Made by a program: the position numbers and the translations under genes. Shown in pieces: positions 54,573-63,527 of a DNA stretch of 64,000 nucleotides. The stretch is from Betaproteobacteria bacterium. GTDB lineage: Bacteria > Pseudomonadota > Gammaproteobacteria > Burkholderiales > Rhodocyclaceae. Within the stretch, counting starts at the first letter, position 1. Each line of letters starts with the position of its first letter. The notes under the pieces were generated by a model. It saw only the letters and a list, made by a program, of their open reading frames with translations. It did no database searches and was not told where the DNA came from. Location: contig JAHRYW010000008.1 of assembly GCA_020621865.1 (NCBI GenBank), positions 88,618-152,617 on the forward strand, given 5' to 3'.

Positions 54573-55151
54573 ATGAGCGAATTCCTGCTGCTGCTTCTAT
54601 CCACCGCGCTGGTCAATAACGTGGTGCTGATCAAGTTTCTCGGCCTCTGCCCGGTGATGGGCGTCTCGAAGAGCGTGGACAGCGCCTTCGGCATGGGGCT
54701 GGCCACCACCTTCGTCATCACGCTGGCCGCCGGCGCCTCGTGGATGCTCGACAACTGGCTGCTGCAGCCGCTCGGGCTCGGTTACCTGCGCATCCTGACC
54801 TTCATCCTGGTCATCGCCGCGGTCGTGCAATTCACCGAGATGTTCATCAAGAAATCCAGCCCCGGCCTCTACCAGTCGCTCGGCATCTACCTGCCGCTGA
54901 TCACCACCAACTGCGCCGTGCTCGGCGTCGCGCTGCTCAATGTCGAGCAGAAGTTCAGCCTGTTCAAGAGCCTGCTCTACGGCTTCGGGTCGGCGCTCGG
55001 CTTCACGCTGGTGCTGCTGATCTTCGCCGGCCTGCGCGAGCGTATCGCGCTGGCACGCGTGCCGGCCGCCTTCGCCGGGGCGCCGGTCGCCTTCGTCACC
55101 ATCAGTTTGCTTGCCCTCGCTTTCATGGGCTTCTCCGGCCTCAACGTTTAA
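54573..55151 (+). CDS. rnfA: Electron transport complex subunit RnfA
   Basis: Integral membrane protein of 192 residues with six helices, starting [30 protein letters not shown] as in all RnfA. The conserved Cys residues in LCPVMG and TTNCAVLG hold an intramembrane iron-sulfur centre with RnfE. Rnf uses ion gradient to push electrons to ferredoxin, here presumably for nitrogenase. The start at 54573 matches homologues. RnfB follows after 12 bp. Confidence 0.95.
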   Translation: MSEFLLLLLSTALVNNVVLIKFLGLCPVMGVSKSVDSAFGMGLATTFVITLAAGASWMLDNWLLQPLGLGYLRILTFILVIAAVVQFTEMFIKKSSPGLYQSLGIYLPLITTNCAVLGVALLNVEQKFSLFKSLLYGFGSALGFTLVLLIFAGLRERIALARVPAAFAGAPVAFVTISLLALAFMGFSGLNV

Positions 55152-55163
55152 GGGGGAATGAAT

Positions 55164-55691
55164 ATGATCGCCGCCATCCTCAGCCTGACCATCCTCGGTG
55201 CCGCCCTCGGCATCATCCTCGGCGTCGCTAACAAGTTCCTCGCCGTCGAGGGCAATCCGCTGGTCGACGAACTGATCGCCATGATGCCCGGCTCCAACTG
55301 CGGTCAGTGCGGCTTCCCCGGCTGTTCGGGGGCGGCGGGCGCGATTGCCGACGGCAGCGCAGCGCCGACCTGCTGCCCGCCGGGCGGCAAGTCGCTGGCC
55401 GCGGCCATCGCCGCCAAGCTCGGCCTGAGCGTCGATCTCTCGGCAATGGCCGACGACGGGCCGAAGATCGCCACCGTCGCCGAGGAGCTGTGCATCGGCT
55501 GCTGCCGCTGCAGCAAGGTCTGCCCGACCGACGCCATCATCGGCGCCGCCAAGCAGGTGCATAACGTCTTCCGCGAGGCCTGCACCGGCTGTTCGAGCTG
55601 CATCGAAAAATGCCCGACCGAGGCGCTGGTCATGAAGCCGGTGCCGGTCACCCTGCAGCATTGGGTGATGCCCAAGCCGCTCGCCGCCTGA
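55164..55691 (+). CDS. rnfB: Electron transport complex subunit RnfB
   Basis: Iron-sulfur protein of 175 residues: N-terminal membrane helix, a four-Cys domain (GSNCGQCGFPGCSGAA) and two [4Fe-4S] ferredoxin motifs (CIGCCRCSKVCP, CTGCSSCIEKCP). It takes up or delivers electrons to ferredoxin. Two ATG codons lie 6 bp apart; the second (55164) has the better distance from AGGGGG, the first is at 55158. Confidence 0.94.
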   Translation: MIAAILSLTILGAALGIILGVANKFLAVEGNPLVDELIAMMPGSNCGQCGFPGCSGAAGAIADGSAAPTCCPPGGKSLAAAIAAKLGLSVDLSAMADDGPKIATVAEELCIGCCRCSKVCPTDAIIGAAKQVHNVFREACTGCSSCIEKCPTEALVMKPVPVTLQHWVMPKPLAA

Positions 55692-55701
55692 GGGATACGC
55701 C

Positions 55702-57225
55702 ATGGGATTCATGAACCTCTTCAAGCACTTCCTGGGTAACGACTGGGGTGTGCACCCGGACGACCACAAGCGCCCGGCCGCCGACCAGCCGGTGCGCGTC
55801 ATGCCGGTGCCGGCCAAGCTATACCTGCCGCTGCAGCAGCACCTCGGCGGCCCGGCGCGGCCGGTCGTGCTGGTCGGCCAGAAGGTCAAGAAGGGCGAGC
55901 TGATCGCCGAGGCGCAGGGCATGGTCTCGGCACCGATCCATGCGCCGACTTCGGGCACCATCGCGGCGGTCACCGAAATCACCGCGCCGCATCCTTCCGG
56001 CCTGACGCTGCCGGCGATCATTCTGGAGGCCGATGGGGCCGACGAATGGTGCGAATTGGTCGGCTGCGCCGATCCCTTCGCCCTCGATCCGGCCGACATC
56101 GGCAAGCGCGTCGCTGCCGCCGGCGTCGTCGGCCTGGGCGGCGCCGCCTTCCCGTCGGCGGTCAAGCTCTCCGGCGCGGCTAAGGCCAAGGTGACGACGC
56201 TGGTCATCAACGGCGGCGAGTGCGAACCCTATCTCTCCTGCGACGACCGGCTGATGCGTGACGCGGCGGTCGGCATCGTCGACGGCATCCGCATCATGCT
56301 CCACGCCACCGGCGCGCAGGTCGCGCTGGTCGGCATCGAGGACAACAAGCCGGAAGCCATCGCCGCCATGCAGGCTGCGGCGGCCGGCGTCGCCCACATT
56401 GAAATCCGCCCGGTGCCGGCGCGCTACCCGATGGGTTCGGAGAAACAGCTGATTCAAGTGCTGACCGGCATCGAGGTACCGGCCGACGGCCGTCCGGCCG
56501 ACATCGGCGTCATCGTCCATAACGTCGGCACGGCGCTCGCCGTGCGCACGGCGGTGCGCGAGGGCAAGCCGCTGATTTCGCGGCTGGTCACGATCAACGG
56601 CCAATGCATGGCGGCGCCGGGCAATATCGAGGTGCGCGTCGGCATGCTGGCCGAAGAGGTGATCTCCTTCGCCGGCGGCCTCAAGGGCGACGGCCTCGGC
56701 CTCGCTCGCCGGGTCATGGGCGGGCCGATGATGGGCATGCAGATTCCGCATTGGCGGGTGCCAGTGGTCAAGGGGACCAGCGGCATCCTCGCCTTCGACG
56801 CGGCCGAGGTTGCCGAACAGGAGCCGAATCCGTGCATTCGCTGCGGCTCCTGCGTCAAGGCGTGCCCGATGGGGTTGCTGCCGCTGGAAATGAGTTCGCG
56901 CATCCGCAACGAGGCCTACGACGAGGCAATCGACCTTGGCTTGAAGGACTGCATCGCTTGCGGCTGCTGCGCCTACGTTTGTCCGTCGAAGATTCCGCTG
57001 GTCCAGTATTTCGTTCATGCCAAGGGCGAGTTGGCGGCGCGGGATCGCGCCAAGCTGCGCGGCGAGGCGACCAAGAAGCTGGCTTTGCAGCGGCAGGAAA
57101 GGCTGGAGCGGGAGGCGCGGGAGAAGGCGGAGGCGGCGGCCAAGCGCAAGGCGGAGCGGGAAGCGGCGGCGGCTGCGAAGGCGGCTTCAGCCGCTGCTTC
57201 TGCTGCGGCCGGGGAGGTGGCATGA
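55702..57225 (+). CDS. rnfC: Electron transport complex subunit RnfC
   Basis: Protein of 507 residues with the NADH/FMN-binding Rossmann and SLBB-like domains (GVVGLGGAAFPSAVKLS; VINGGECEPYLSCDDRLM) and two [4Fe-4S] motifs starting at Cys378 (CIRCGSCVKACP) and Cys417 (CIACGCCAYVCP). The C-terminus is a Lys/Glu/Ala-rich coiled tail. RnfC is the NADH-dehydrogenase subunit. The operon is then interrupted by a 643-bp non-coding element before rnfD. Confidence 0.94.
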   Translation: MGFMNLFKHFLGNDWGVHPDDHKRPAADQPVRVMPVPAKLYLPLQQHLGGPARPVVLVGQKVKKGELIAEAQGMVSAPIHAPTSGTIAAVTEITAPHPSGLTLPAIILEADGADEWCELVGCADPFALDPADIGKRVAAAGVVGLGGAAFPSAVKLSGAAKAKVTTLVINGGECEPYLSCDDRLMRDAAVGIVDGIRIMLHATGAQVALVGIEDNKPEAIAAMQAAAAGVAHIEIRPVPARYPMGSEKQLIQVLTGIEVPADGRPADIGVIVHNVGTALAVRTAVREGKPLISRLVTINGQCMAAPGNIEVRVGMLAEEVISFAGGLKGDGLGLARRVMGGPMMGMQIPHWRVPVVKGTSGILAFDAAEVAEQEPNPCIRCGSCVKACPMGLLPLEMSSRIRNEAYDEAIDLGLKDCIACGCCAYVCPSKIPLVQYFVHAKGELAARDRAKLRGEATKKLALQRQERLEREAREKAEAAAKRKAEREAAAAAKAASAAASAAAGEVA

Positions 57226-57267
57226 GTTCTTCCGCTGAATTAGCTGAGTTTTCCGCGCTTGAGGCGC

Positions 57268-57762
57268 GTCTTACTTTCTTCTTGCGTCGCCAAGAAGAAA
57301 GTAAGCAAAGAAGAAGGCGACCCTGGGTCGGCGCCGGCTTCGCCGGTTCCCTGCGCTACTCGGTGTTGGCGGGGGCTGCGGAACTCGGCCCTGCGGGCCT
57401 CAGACAGTCCTCGCCCTTTTTCCGCCAACGTCTGTGTTACTCGGCGCCTCCCAAGGGGCCCGGTAAACCACCCGGGCTCGACTGGCGGTATTTCATTTTT
57501 GGCCGTTTTTTCGGCCCGACCGTAGCATTCCAATTTTCTAGCTGCTGTCCGAGCCCGGACGCCTTTCGGGTCCCCCTGAGAGGCGCTGAGCAACGCAGGC
57601 GGGCCGGGGGATTTCGGCTGGCGGTGTTTGAGCCGCAGGCGAGTTTAGCCAGCCGCCCGGCCCACCGAGTAGCGCAAGGGACCGGCGAAGCCGGCGCCGA
57701 CCCGGGGGGCGCCTTTTCTTTGGCTACTTTCTTTTGGCGAAGCCAAAGAAAGTACGCCCGCC
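57268..57762. repeat. Long inverted-repeat element between rnfC and rnfD
   Basis: Arms of about 85 nt at 57270-57355 and 57665-57760 are inverted copies sharing GGTCGGCGCCGGCTTCGCCG and GCGCTACTCGGTG. Each arm also has its own hairpin (CTTTCTTCTTG/CAAGAAGAAAG on the left). About 300 bp of GC-rich DNA with a dispersed-repeat copy lies between. No gene is supported in 57226-57868; the long opposite and same-strand frames are composition artefacts. Confidence 0.78.
57500..57530 (-). repeat. Dispersed AATGCTACGGTC repeat, copy in rnfC-rnfD gap
   Basis: On the minus strand GGAATGCTACGGTCGGGCCG is followed by an A-run and CGGCC, so it can fold GGCC-AT-rich-GGCC. Same family as the copies at 16417, 54446 and 61993. 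Confidence 0.7.
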
Positions 57763-57868
57763 AGCAAGGCGGAAACCCATGTCTAACAGCGGGAAAGCGC
57801 CAGCAGGGCGGAACCCCAACCCCATCGGCAACACCCGCGCTTGAAAAGCACAAAAAAGGAGAGTCCGC

Positions 57869-58966
57869 ATGAACACGGCCGCATTGACCGCCCAGCCGGT
57901 CGCCTCCCCGCACGCCCACGGCGGCAATTCCGTCACCCGCACCATGCTCCGCGTCCAGCTGGCGCTGGTCCCGGCCACCCTCTACGGCTTCTGGTTGTTC
58001 GGCTGGCCGTCCTTCTTCCTGTGGCTGCTGACCATCCTCTCCTGCCTCGGCTTCGAGGCCATGTCCCTGAAGATGATGGGCGTCACCCGGATCAAGGCCA
58101 CCTTGTTCGACGGCTCGGCACTGCTCACCGGCTGGCTGCTGGCGATGACGCTGCCGCCCTGGGCACCGTGGTGGGTGGCGGTGGTCGGCGGCTTCATCGC
58201 CATCGTGATCGGCAAGCAGGTCTTCGGCGGGGTCGGGCAGAACGTCTTCAACCCGGCCATGGTCGCCCGCGTCGCGCTGCTGGTGTCCTTCCCGGTGCCG
58301 CTGACCCAGTGGGTGCATCCGCTGCCGCTGACGACGCTGGCGGCGCCGGATTTCATCGACGGCCTGCGCATCTTCCTGACCAGCCTGCCGCAGCCGGATG
58401 CGATGGCCAGCGCTTCGCTGCTCGGTTTTTCGAAGACCGAGTTGTCGCGCGGCATCGACCTGCTGCATTCGCTGGCCGGCGAGCACGCCCCGGTGCTGTC
58501 GTGGATCGGCGCCCGGTCCGGCAGCTTCGGCGAATCGGCCTCGCTGCTGATCCTCGGCGGCGGGCTGTACTTGCTGGCGACCGGCGTCATCACCTGGCAT
58601 ACCCCGCTTGCCGTGCTGGCCGGCCTGGCGCTGCCGGCCGCCATCGGCCACGCCGTCGATCCGGCGCATTACCTGAGCGTCTCGGCCCACCTGCTGTCCG
58701 GGGCGGCGATGCTCGGCGCTTTCTTCATCGCCACCGATTACGTCACTTCGCCCAACACGGCGGCCGGGCAGATCGTCTTCGGCCTTGGCATCGGCTTTCT
58801 GACCTGGATTATCCGCAGCTATGGCGGCTATCCGGAGGGCATGGCCTTCGCCGTGCTGCTGATGAATGCGCTGACGCCGGTCATCGACCGCTTCGTCAAG
58901 CCGCGCATCCTCGGCCGCGACCGCCGGGGCAAGGCGCTGGACATTCCGGAAAGCAAGGGAGCCTGA
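57869..58966 (+). CDS. rnfD: Electron transport complex subunit RnfD
   Basis: Membrane protein of 365 residues with about ten helices (TMLRVQLALVPATLYGFWLFG; GKQVFGGVGQNVFNPAMVARVALL; MLGAFFIATDYVTSPNT). RnfD normally carries FMN on a Thr in an S-G/A-A-T motif; here the site reads DAMASASLLG, with Ser183 where that Thr is expected. AAAGGAG lies just before the start. It is the first gene after the palindromic element. Confidence 0.93.
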   Translation: MNTAALTAQPVASPHAHGGNSVTRTMLRVQLALVPATLYGFWLFGWPSFFLWLLTILSCLGFEAMSLKMMGVTRIKATLFDGSALLTGWLLAMTLPPWAPWWVAVVGGFIAIVIGKQVFGGVGQNVFNPAMVARVALLVSFPVPLTQWVHPLPLTTLAAPDFIDGLRIFLTSLPQPDAMASASLLGFSKTELSRGIDLLHSLAGEHAPVLSWIGARSGSFGESASLLILGGGLYLLATGVITWHTPLAVLAGLALPAAIGHAVDPAHYLSVSAHLLSGAAMLGAFFIATDYVTSPNTAAGQIVFGLGIGFLTWIIRSYGGYPEGMAFAVLLMNALTPVIDRFVKPRILGRDRRGKALDIPESKGA

Positions 58967-58967
58967 G

Positions 58968-59582
58968 ATGAATCTTGAAGCCATCCGCGAGAAGATCGCT
59001 TACCAGCCGATCCTGCTCGGCGTCTTTGCGCTGCTTGCCAGCGGCGCGCTGGCCTGGGCATCGAGCGCCACCGGCGAGGCGATCGCCGCCGCCGAGGCCA
59101 AGGACCTGCGCGATTCGCTGGCCGAGGTGCTGCCGCCGGGCCTGGCCGACAACGATTTCCTGAAGGATACGGTAGCCCTCGAAAACAACGGCAAAACCGT
59201 GACCATCTACCGCGCCCGCAAGGAGGGCGTGGTCAAGGCGGCGCTGTTCAAGGTCGCCCAGCGCGGCTACGCCGGCGATATCCAGGTGCTGATGGCGGTG
59301 GACAGCGCCGGCAAGACGCTCGGCGTGCGGGTGTTGAAGCACAGCGAGACACCGGGCCTGGGCGACAAGATCGAGGTCAAGAAGGACCCCTGGGTCAAGA
59401 GCTTCGACGGCAAGTCGCTGGGCGATCCGGCCCCCGAGAAGTGGGCGGTCAAGAAGGATGGCGGCATCTTCGACCAGTTCGCCGGCGCCACCATCACGCC
59501 GCGCGCCGTGGTCAAGGCGGTCAAGGGCGGCATGGACTTCTACGCCGAACATCGCAAGGAAATTCTCGGAGACCAGTCATGA
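58968..59582 (+). CDS. rnfG: Electron transport complex subunit RnfG
   Basis: Flavoprotein of 204 residues with one N-terminal membrane helix and a periplasmic FMN-binding domain. The flavinylation motif is AGATITPRAVV with Thr175, the expected residue. GYAGDIQVLMAVDSAGKTLGVRVLKHSETPGLGDKI is typical. It starts 1 bp after the rnfD stop and overlaps rnfE. Confidence 0.94.
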   Translation: MNLEAIREKIAYQPILLGVFALLASGALAWASSATGEAIAAAEAKDLRDSLAEVLPPGLADNDFLKDTVALENNGKTVTIYRARKEGVVKAALFKVAQRGYAGDIQVLMAVDSAGKTLGVRVLKHSETPGLGDKIEVKKDPWVKSFDGKSLGDPAPEKWAVKKDGGIFDQFAGATITPRAVVKAVKGGMDFYAEHRKEILGDQS

Positions 59583-60259
59583 GCGACAACAACTACGGCA
59601 GCATCATGAAGGACGGCCTGTGGGAAAACAACGTGGTTTTCTCGCAGATGCTGGCGCTGTGCCCGACCATGGCGGTGACGACCAGCGGCACCAACGGGCT
59701 GGGCATGGGACTGGCGACCACAGCGGTGCTGGTCGTCTCCAATGTGCTGGTCTCGCTGATCCGCCACACGGTCAGCTCGCAGGTGCGTATCCCGGTCTTC
59801 GTCGTGCTGATCGCGACGCTGGTCACTGTCGTCGACATGGCGATGAACGCCTGGCTGCACGACCTGTACAAGGTGCTCGGCCTGTTCATCGCGCTGATCG
59901 TCGTCAATTGCGCCATTCTCGGCCGGGCCGAGGCCTTCGCCGTCAAGAACGGCGTCGTCGCCTCGGCGGTCGACGGGCTGGCCATGGGCCTCGGTTTTAC
60001 CGGCGCGCTGACCTTCATCGGCCTGATCCGCGAGTTTCTCGGTTCCGGCACGCTGTTCGCGCAGGCTTCCAACCTGCTCGGGCCGTCCTTCGCCTTTCTC
60101 GAAATGAAGCTGCCGGGTTACGGCGGCGCGCTGCTGATGATCCTGCCGCCGGGTGGCTTCGCGATCCTCGGCTTCTTGCTGGCCGGCAAGCGGGTCATGG
60201 AGCAACGTTTGGCGGACAAGGCTGCCGCAGCGGGCGAGGGCGCCCCGGCGGCGGCTTAA
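59579..60259 (+). CDS. rnfE: Electron transport complex subunit RnfE
   Basis: Membrane protein of 226 residues, paralogue of RnfA (KDGLWENNVVFSQMLALCPTMAVTTSGTNGLGMG; IVVNCAILGRAEAFA). Its Cys residues pair with those of RnfA around an intramembrane centre. The C-terminus is Ala/Gly-rich. It overlaps rnfG (ATGA) and precedes rnfH by 12 bp. Confidence 0.94.
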   Translation: MSDNNYGSIMKDGLWENNVVFSQMLALCPTMAVTTSGTNGLGMGLATTAVLVVSNVLVSLIRHTVSSQVRIPVFVVLIATLVTVVDMAMNAWLHDLYKVLGLFIALIVVNCAILGRAEAFAVKNGVVASAVDGLAMGLGFTGALTFIGLIREFLGSGTLFAQASNLLGPSFAFLEMKLPGYGGALLMILPPGGFAILGFLLAGKRVMEQRLADKAAAAGEGAPAAA

Positions 60260-60271
60260 GGGAGAACAGAC

Positions 60272-60544
60272 ATGCAGATCGGCGTCGCCTATTCCGAACC
60301 GGGCCAGCAAATCTGGCTCAACATCGAAGTGCCCGACACCTCGACCGTCGCCGACGGCATCGAGCGCTCGGGCATCCTCAAGCAGTTTCCGCACATCGAC
60401 CTGACGACCCAGAAGGTCGGCGTCTTTGGCAAGCTGGTCAAGCTCGACGCGGCCCTGAAGCCGGGCGACCGGGTCGAGATCTACCGCGCCATCATCGCCG
60501 ACCCGGAGACGGTGCCGCGCAAGGATGTCGCTGAAGACGATTGA
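60272..60544 (+). CDS. rnfH: RnfH family protein
   Basis: Protein of 90 residues with a ubiquitin-like fold of the RnfH/UPF0125 family (IGVAYSEPGQQIWLNIEVPDTSTVADGIERSG; GVFGKLVKLDAALKPGDRVEIYRAI). GGGAGA lies before the start. It closes the rnf operon, as in nif-linked rnf clusters. Confidence 0.92.
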   Translation: MQIGVAYSEPGQQIWLNIEVPDTSTVADGIERSGILKQFPHIDLTTQKVGVFGKLVKLDAALKPGDRVEIYRAIIADPETVPRKDVAEDD

Positions 60545-60639
60545 GACTACGGGATTATCCGAGCTAGAAAAGCCGAGCGGGGCGGTCGACAATACGGCTC
60601 GCCTCGTGCGCATCGAAAAAAATCAGAATTCCATCATCC

Positions 60640-61983
60640 ATGAGAACAGCCATGCATCGTTTATTGCCCGCACTCCTGTTGCTGCCGGCTTCCGCCTTCG
60701 CGGCCGGCAACCTGCCGACCGTCGGCGGCATCCCGGTCGACTTCATCCTCTTCGCGCTGACCCTGCTCGGCGTTGCGCTGTTCCACCACTACACGCTCTA
60801 CGTCGCGCTGACCGGGCTGTTCACGATCAGCCTGTACAAGATCATCTTCACCGGCTTCAAGAACGGCCTCGGCGTCGCCGGCCTGGTCGGCCACCTCGGC
60901 CATGAGTGGGTGACCATCGCCAACCTGTTCTGTCTGCTGACCGGCTTCGCGCTGCTCGCCCGCCATTTCGAGAAGAGCCACGTGCCGGTCATCCTGCCCA
61001 AGTTCCTGCCCGACGACTGGAAGGGCGGCTTCGTCATGCTGGTCATGGTCTTCGTGATCTCCAGCTTCCTCGACAACATCGCCGCCGCGCTGATCGGCGG
61101 CGCCATGGCCCACCAGCTGTTCAAGGGCAAGGTGCATATCGGCTACCTGGCGGCCATCGTCGCCGCCTCTAACGCCGGCGGTTCCGGCTCGGTGGTCGGC
61201 GACACGACGACGACCATGATGTGGATCGACGGCATCAGCCCGGTGGTCGTCTTCGACGCCTACGTCGCGGCCGGCATCGCGCTGCTGATCATCGGCTATT
61301 TCGGCGCCAAGCAGCAGCACGCCTACTCGCCGATCATCAAGCACGCCCATGCCCACACCCACGTCGACTGGGGGCGCATTTTCATCGTTGCCACCATGCT
61401 GGTCTTCGCGGTCGCCACCAACATCACGATCAACGTCAAGTTCCCCGAACTGGCCGAACACTTCCCGTTCATCGGCGTCGCCGTCTGGGCCGCGATCCTG
61501 CTGACCATCCCGGTCCGTCGCCACGACTGGGAACTGCTGCCGGAAACCGTCAAGGGCTCGATCTTCCTGCTTTCGCTGGTCCTCTGCGCCTCGATGATGC
61601 CGGTCGAGGAACTGCCGCCGGCCTCGTGGCAGAGCGCCTTCACGCTCGGCTTCGTATCGGCCGTCTTCGACAACATCCCGCTGACCGCGCTAGCCCTGCG
61701 CCAGGGCGGCTTCGACTGGGGTTTCCTGGCCTACGCCGTCGGCTTCGGCGGTTCGATGCTGTGGTTCGGCTCGTCGGCCGGCGTCGCGCTGTCCAACATG
61801 TACCCGGAAGCCAAGTCGGCCGGACTGTGGCTGAAGCATGGCTGGCACGTCGCCGTGGCCTATGTCGTCGGCTTCATGGTCATGCTTGCCGTGCTCGGCT
61901 GGCATCCGGACGAAGGCCACAAGAAGAAGGTGGCGCCGGTTGTCGCCGAAGTGCCGGCCCCGCCGCCGATGGTGGCGCAATAA
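60640..61983 (+). CDS. nhaD: Na+/H+ antiporter, NhaD type
   Basis: Membrane protein of 447 residues of the ion-transporter (NhaD/ArsB) superfamily with about 12 helices. Diagnostic segments: VISSFLDNIAAALIGGAMAHQLF, AIVAASNAGGSGSVVGDTTTTMMWIDGISP and FVSAVFDNIPLTALALRQGG. It exchanges Na+ for H+ and could serve the ion gradient used by Rnf next to it. An ATG 12 bp later is also possible as start. Confidence 0.88.
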   Translation: MRTAMHRLLPALLLLPASAFAAGNLPTVGGIPVDFILFALTLLGVALFHHYTLYVALTGLFTISLYKIIFTGFKNGLGVAGLVGHLGHEWVTIANLFCLLTGFALLARHFEKSHVPVILPKFLPDDWKGGFVMLVMVFVISSFLDNIAAALIGGAMAHQLFKGKVHIGYLAAIVAASNAGGSGSVVGDTTTTMMWIDGISPVVVFDAYVAAGIALLIIGYFGAKQQHAYSPIIKHAHAHTHVDWGRIFIVATMLVFAVATNITINVKFPELAEHFPFIGVAVWAAILLTIPVRRHDWELLPETVKGSIFLLSLVLCASMMPVEELPPASWQSAFTLGFVSAVFDNIPLTALALRQGGFDWGFLAYAVGFGGSMLWFGSSAGVALSNMYPEAKSAGLWLKHGWHVAVAYVVGFMVMLAVLGWHPDEGHKKKVAPVVAEVPAPPPMVAQ

Positions 61984-61992
61984 GCGGATTCG

Positions 61993-62030
61993 GCAAATGC
62001 TACGGTCGGCCGGAAAAAATGGCCAAAATT
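61993..62030 (+). repeat. Dispersed AATGCTACGGTC repeat, copy after nhaD
   Basis: AAATGCTACGGTCGGCCGG is followed by an A-run and TGGCCAAAATTG. This is the most complete copy beside the one at 57500. Confidence 0.7.
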
Positions 62031-62062
62031 GAAAAAACCGCCGAGAGGCGGTTTTTTCAATT
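62027..62062. terminator. Bidirectional terminator after nhaD
   Basis: A perfect 16-bp dyad with a GAGA loop: AATTG, A6, CCGCC on the left and GGCGG, T6, CAATT on the right. It gives a T-run on both strands. Confidence 0.9.
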
Positions 62063-62097
62063 GGAACCTTGCCGATTTTGGTGAATCATAGAAGCCG

Positions 62098-63471
62098 ATG
62101 AATTCTCCCGCCCCATCCCTGTCGATGTCCGCCGACCTTCGGCTCTCCGAGCTGATCTCGGCCCTCAGTCACGCGCTCGATATCACCGAAGGCCAGCCGG
62201 AGGGCCATTGTGTGCGTTGCTGCTGGATCGGCATGCACATCGGCCGCCATCTCGGGCTGCCCGACGACGACCTGTGGAATCTCTACTACACGCTGCTGTT
62301 GAAGGACCTGGGCTGCAGCAGCAACGCGGCACGCATTTGCGAGCTGTACCTGACCGATGACCTCAGCTTCAAGCACGATTTCAAGACGGTCGGCGACAGC
62401 CTGCCCAAGGTGCTCCAGTTCGTGCTCAGCCATACCGGGCTGAAGGCCGGGCTGGCCGAGCGTTTCCGCAGCGTGCTGACAATCATGCGCGACGGCGAGC
62501 GGATCGCCACCGAACTGATCGCCACCCGCTGCCAGCGCGGCGCCGAAATCGCCCGCCTGCTGCGCTTTCCGGAAAGCGTCGCGGCCGGCATCTACAGCCT
62601 GGACGAGCATTTTAACGGCGAGGGCAAGCCGGAAGGGCTGGCCGGCCAGGCGATCCCGCTCCATTCGCGGATCGCGCTGCTGGCCCAGGTCATCGACGTC
62701 TTCCACACCGCCGGCGGTCCGCAGGCAGCACTCGACGAAATCCGCCTGCGTTCGGGCCGCTGGTTCGACCCGGCGCTGGTCGCGGCAGCCGAGGCGGTCG
62801 CCGACGAGGCCTTCTGGGCCGGCCTGGCCGCCCCGGACATCATGGCCGCGGTGCTGGCCCTGGAGCCGGCCTCGCATACAGTCGCCCTCGATGACGACTA
62901 CCTCGACGACATCGCCGCCGCCTTCGGCCAGGTGGTCGACTCGAAAAGCCCCTACACCAGCGGCCACAGTGCCCGCGTCGCGTTGTACACCGACCTGATC
63001 GCCGAGGCGCTCGGCCTGTCGGCGGAGCGCCGCCGCTGGCTGAAACGCGGCGCGTTGCTGCACGATGTCGGCAAACTCGGCGTCAGCAACAGCGTGCTCG
63101 ACAAGCCGGGCAAGCTCGATGCCGACGAATGGGCCGCCGTGCAGGCGCATGCTGCCTACACCGAGGCCATCCTGTCGCGGATCGATGCCTTTGCCGAACT
63201 GGCCCGCGTCTCGGCGGCGCATCACGAACGCCTGGACGGCAAGGGCTACCCGCGCGGCTTGATGGCCGACGACATCTGCCTCGAGACGCGGATCATCACG
63301 ACCGCCGACATCTTCGACGCGATCACCGCCGAACGTCCCTACCGCGGTGCGGTGCCGATCCCTAAGACGCTGGAGATCATGGCCGAAAACGTCGGCACGG
63401 CCATCGATCCGCAATGTTTTGACGCGCTGAAACAGGCACTTGCCCGTTTGCCGGACTGCGTCGCGCCCTGA
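62098..63471 (+). CDS. Tandem HD-GYP protein (degenerate + intact domain)
   Basis: Protein of 457 residues. The C-terminal HD-GYP domain is intact: HDVGKLG, HHERLDGKGYP and TTADIFDAI. The N-terminal half looks like a decayed HD-GYP: LLLKDLGCSSNAA where HD would be and LDEHFNGEGKPEGLAGQAIPLHSRIALLAQVIDVFH where HHE-GxGYP would be. No membrane segment is seen. It is a likely cytoplasmic c-di-GMP phosphodiesterase with a sensory or dimerising N-domain. Confidence 0.87.
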   Translation: MNSPAPSLSMSADLRLSELISALSHALDITEGQPEGHCVRCCWIGMHIGRHLGLPDDDLWNLYYTLLLKDLGCSSNAARICELYLTDDLSFKHDFKTVGDSLPKVLQFVLSHTGLKAGLAERFRSVLTIMRDGERIATELIATRCQRGAEIARLLRFPESVAAGIYSLDEHFNGEGKPEGLAGQAIPLHSRIALLAQVIDVFHTAGGPQAALDEIRLRSGRWFDPALVAAAEAVADEAFWAGLAAPDIMAAVLALEPASHTVALDDDYLDDIAAAFGQVVDSKSPYTSGHSARVALYTDLIAEALGLSAERRRWLKRGALLHDVGKLGVSNSVLDKPGKLDADEWAAVQAHAAYTEAILSRIDAFAELARVSAAHHERLDGKGYPRGLMADDICLETRIITTADIFDAITAERPYRGAVPIPKTLEIMAENVGTAIDPQCFDALKQALARLPDCVAP

Positions 63472-63527
63472 TTCCCCGTAAAATACGCCCTTTGTTCGCC
63501 GGCCAGTCCGGATAAGGTTTCCATCGC

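Noticed and set aside
54597..56210. A 537-codon minus-strand frame across rnfA-rnfB-rnfC
   Set aside because: It spans three real genes in antisense and ends in GAD/GQR-rich repeats without any domain.
56604..58984. Long frames across the rnfC-rnfD gap on both strands
   Set aside because: They run through the inverted-repeat element and both neighbouring genes in the wrong frame; low-complexity and without ribosome sites.
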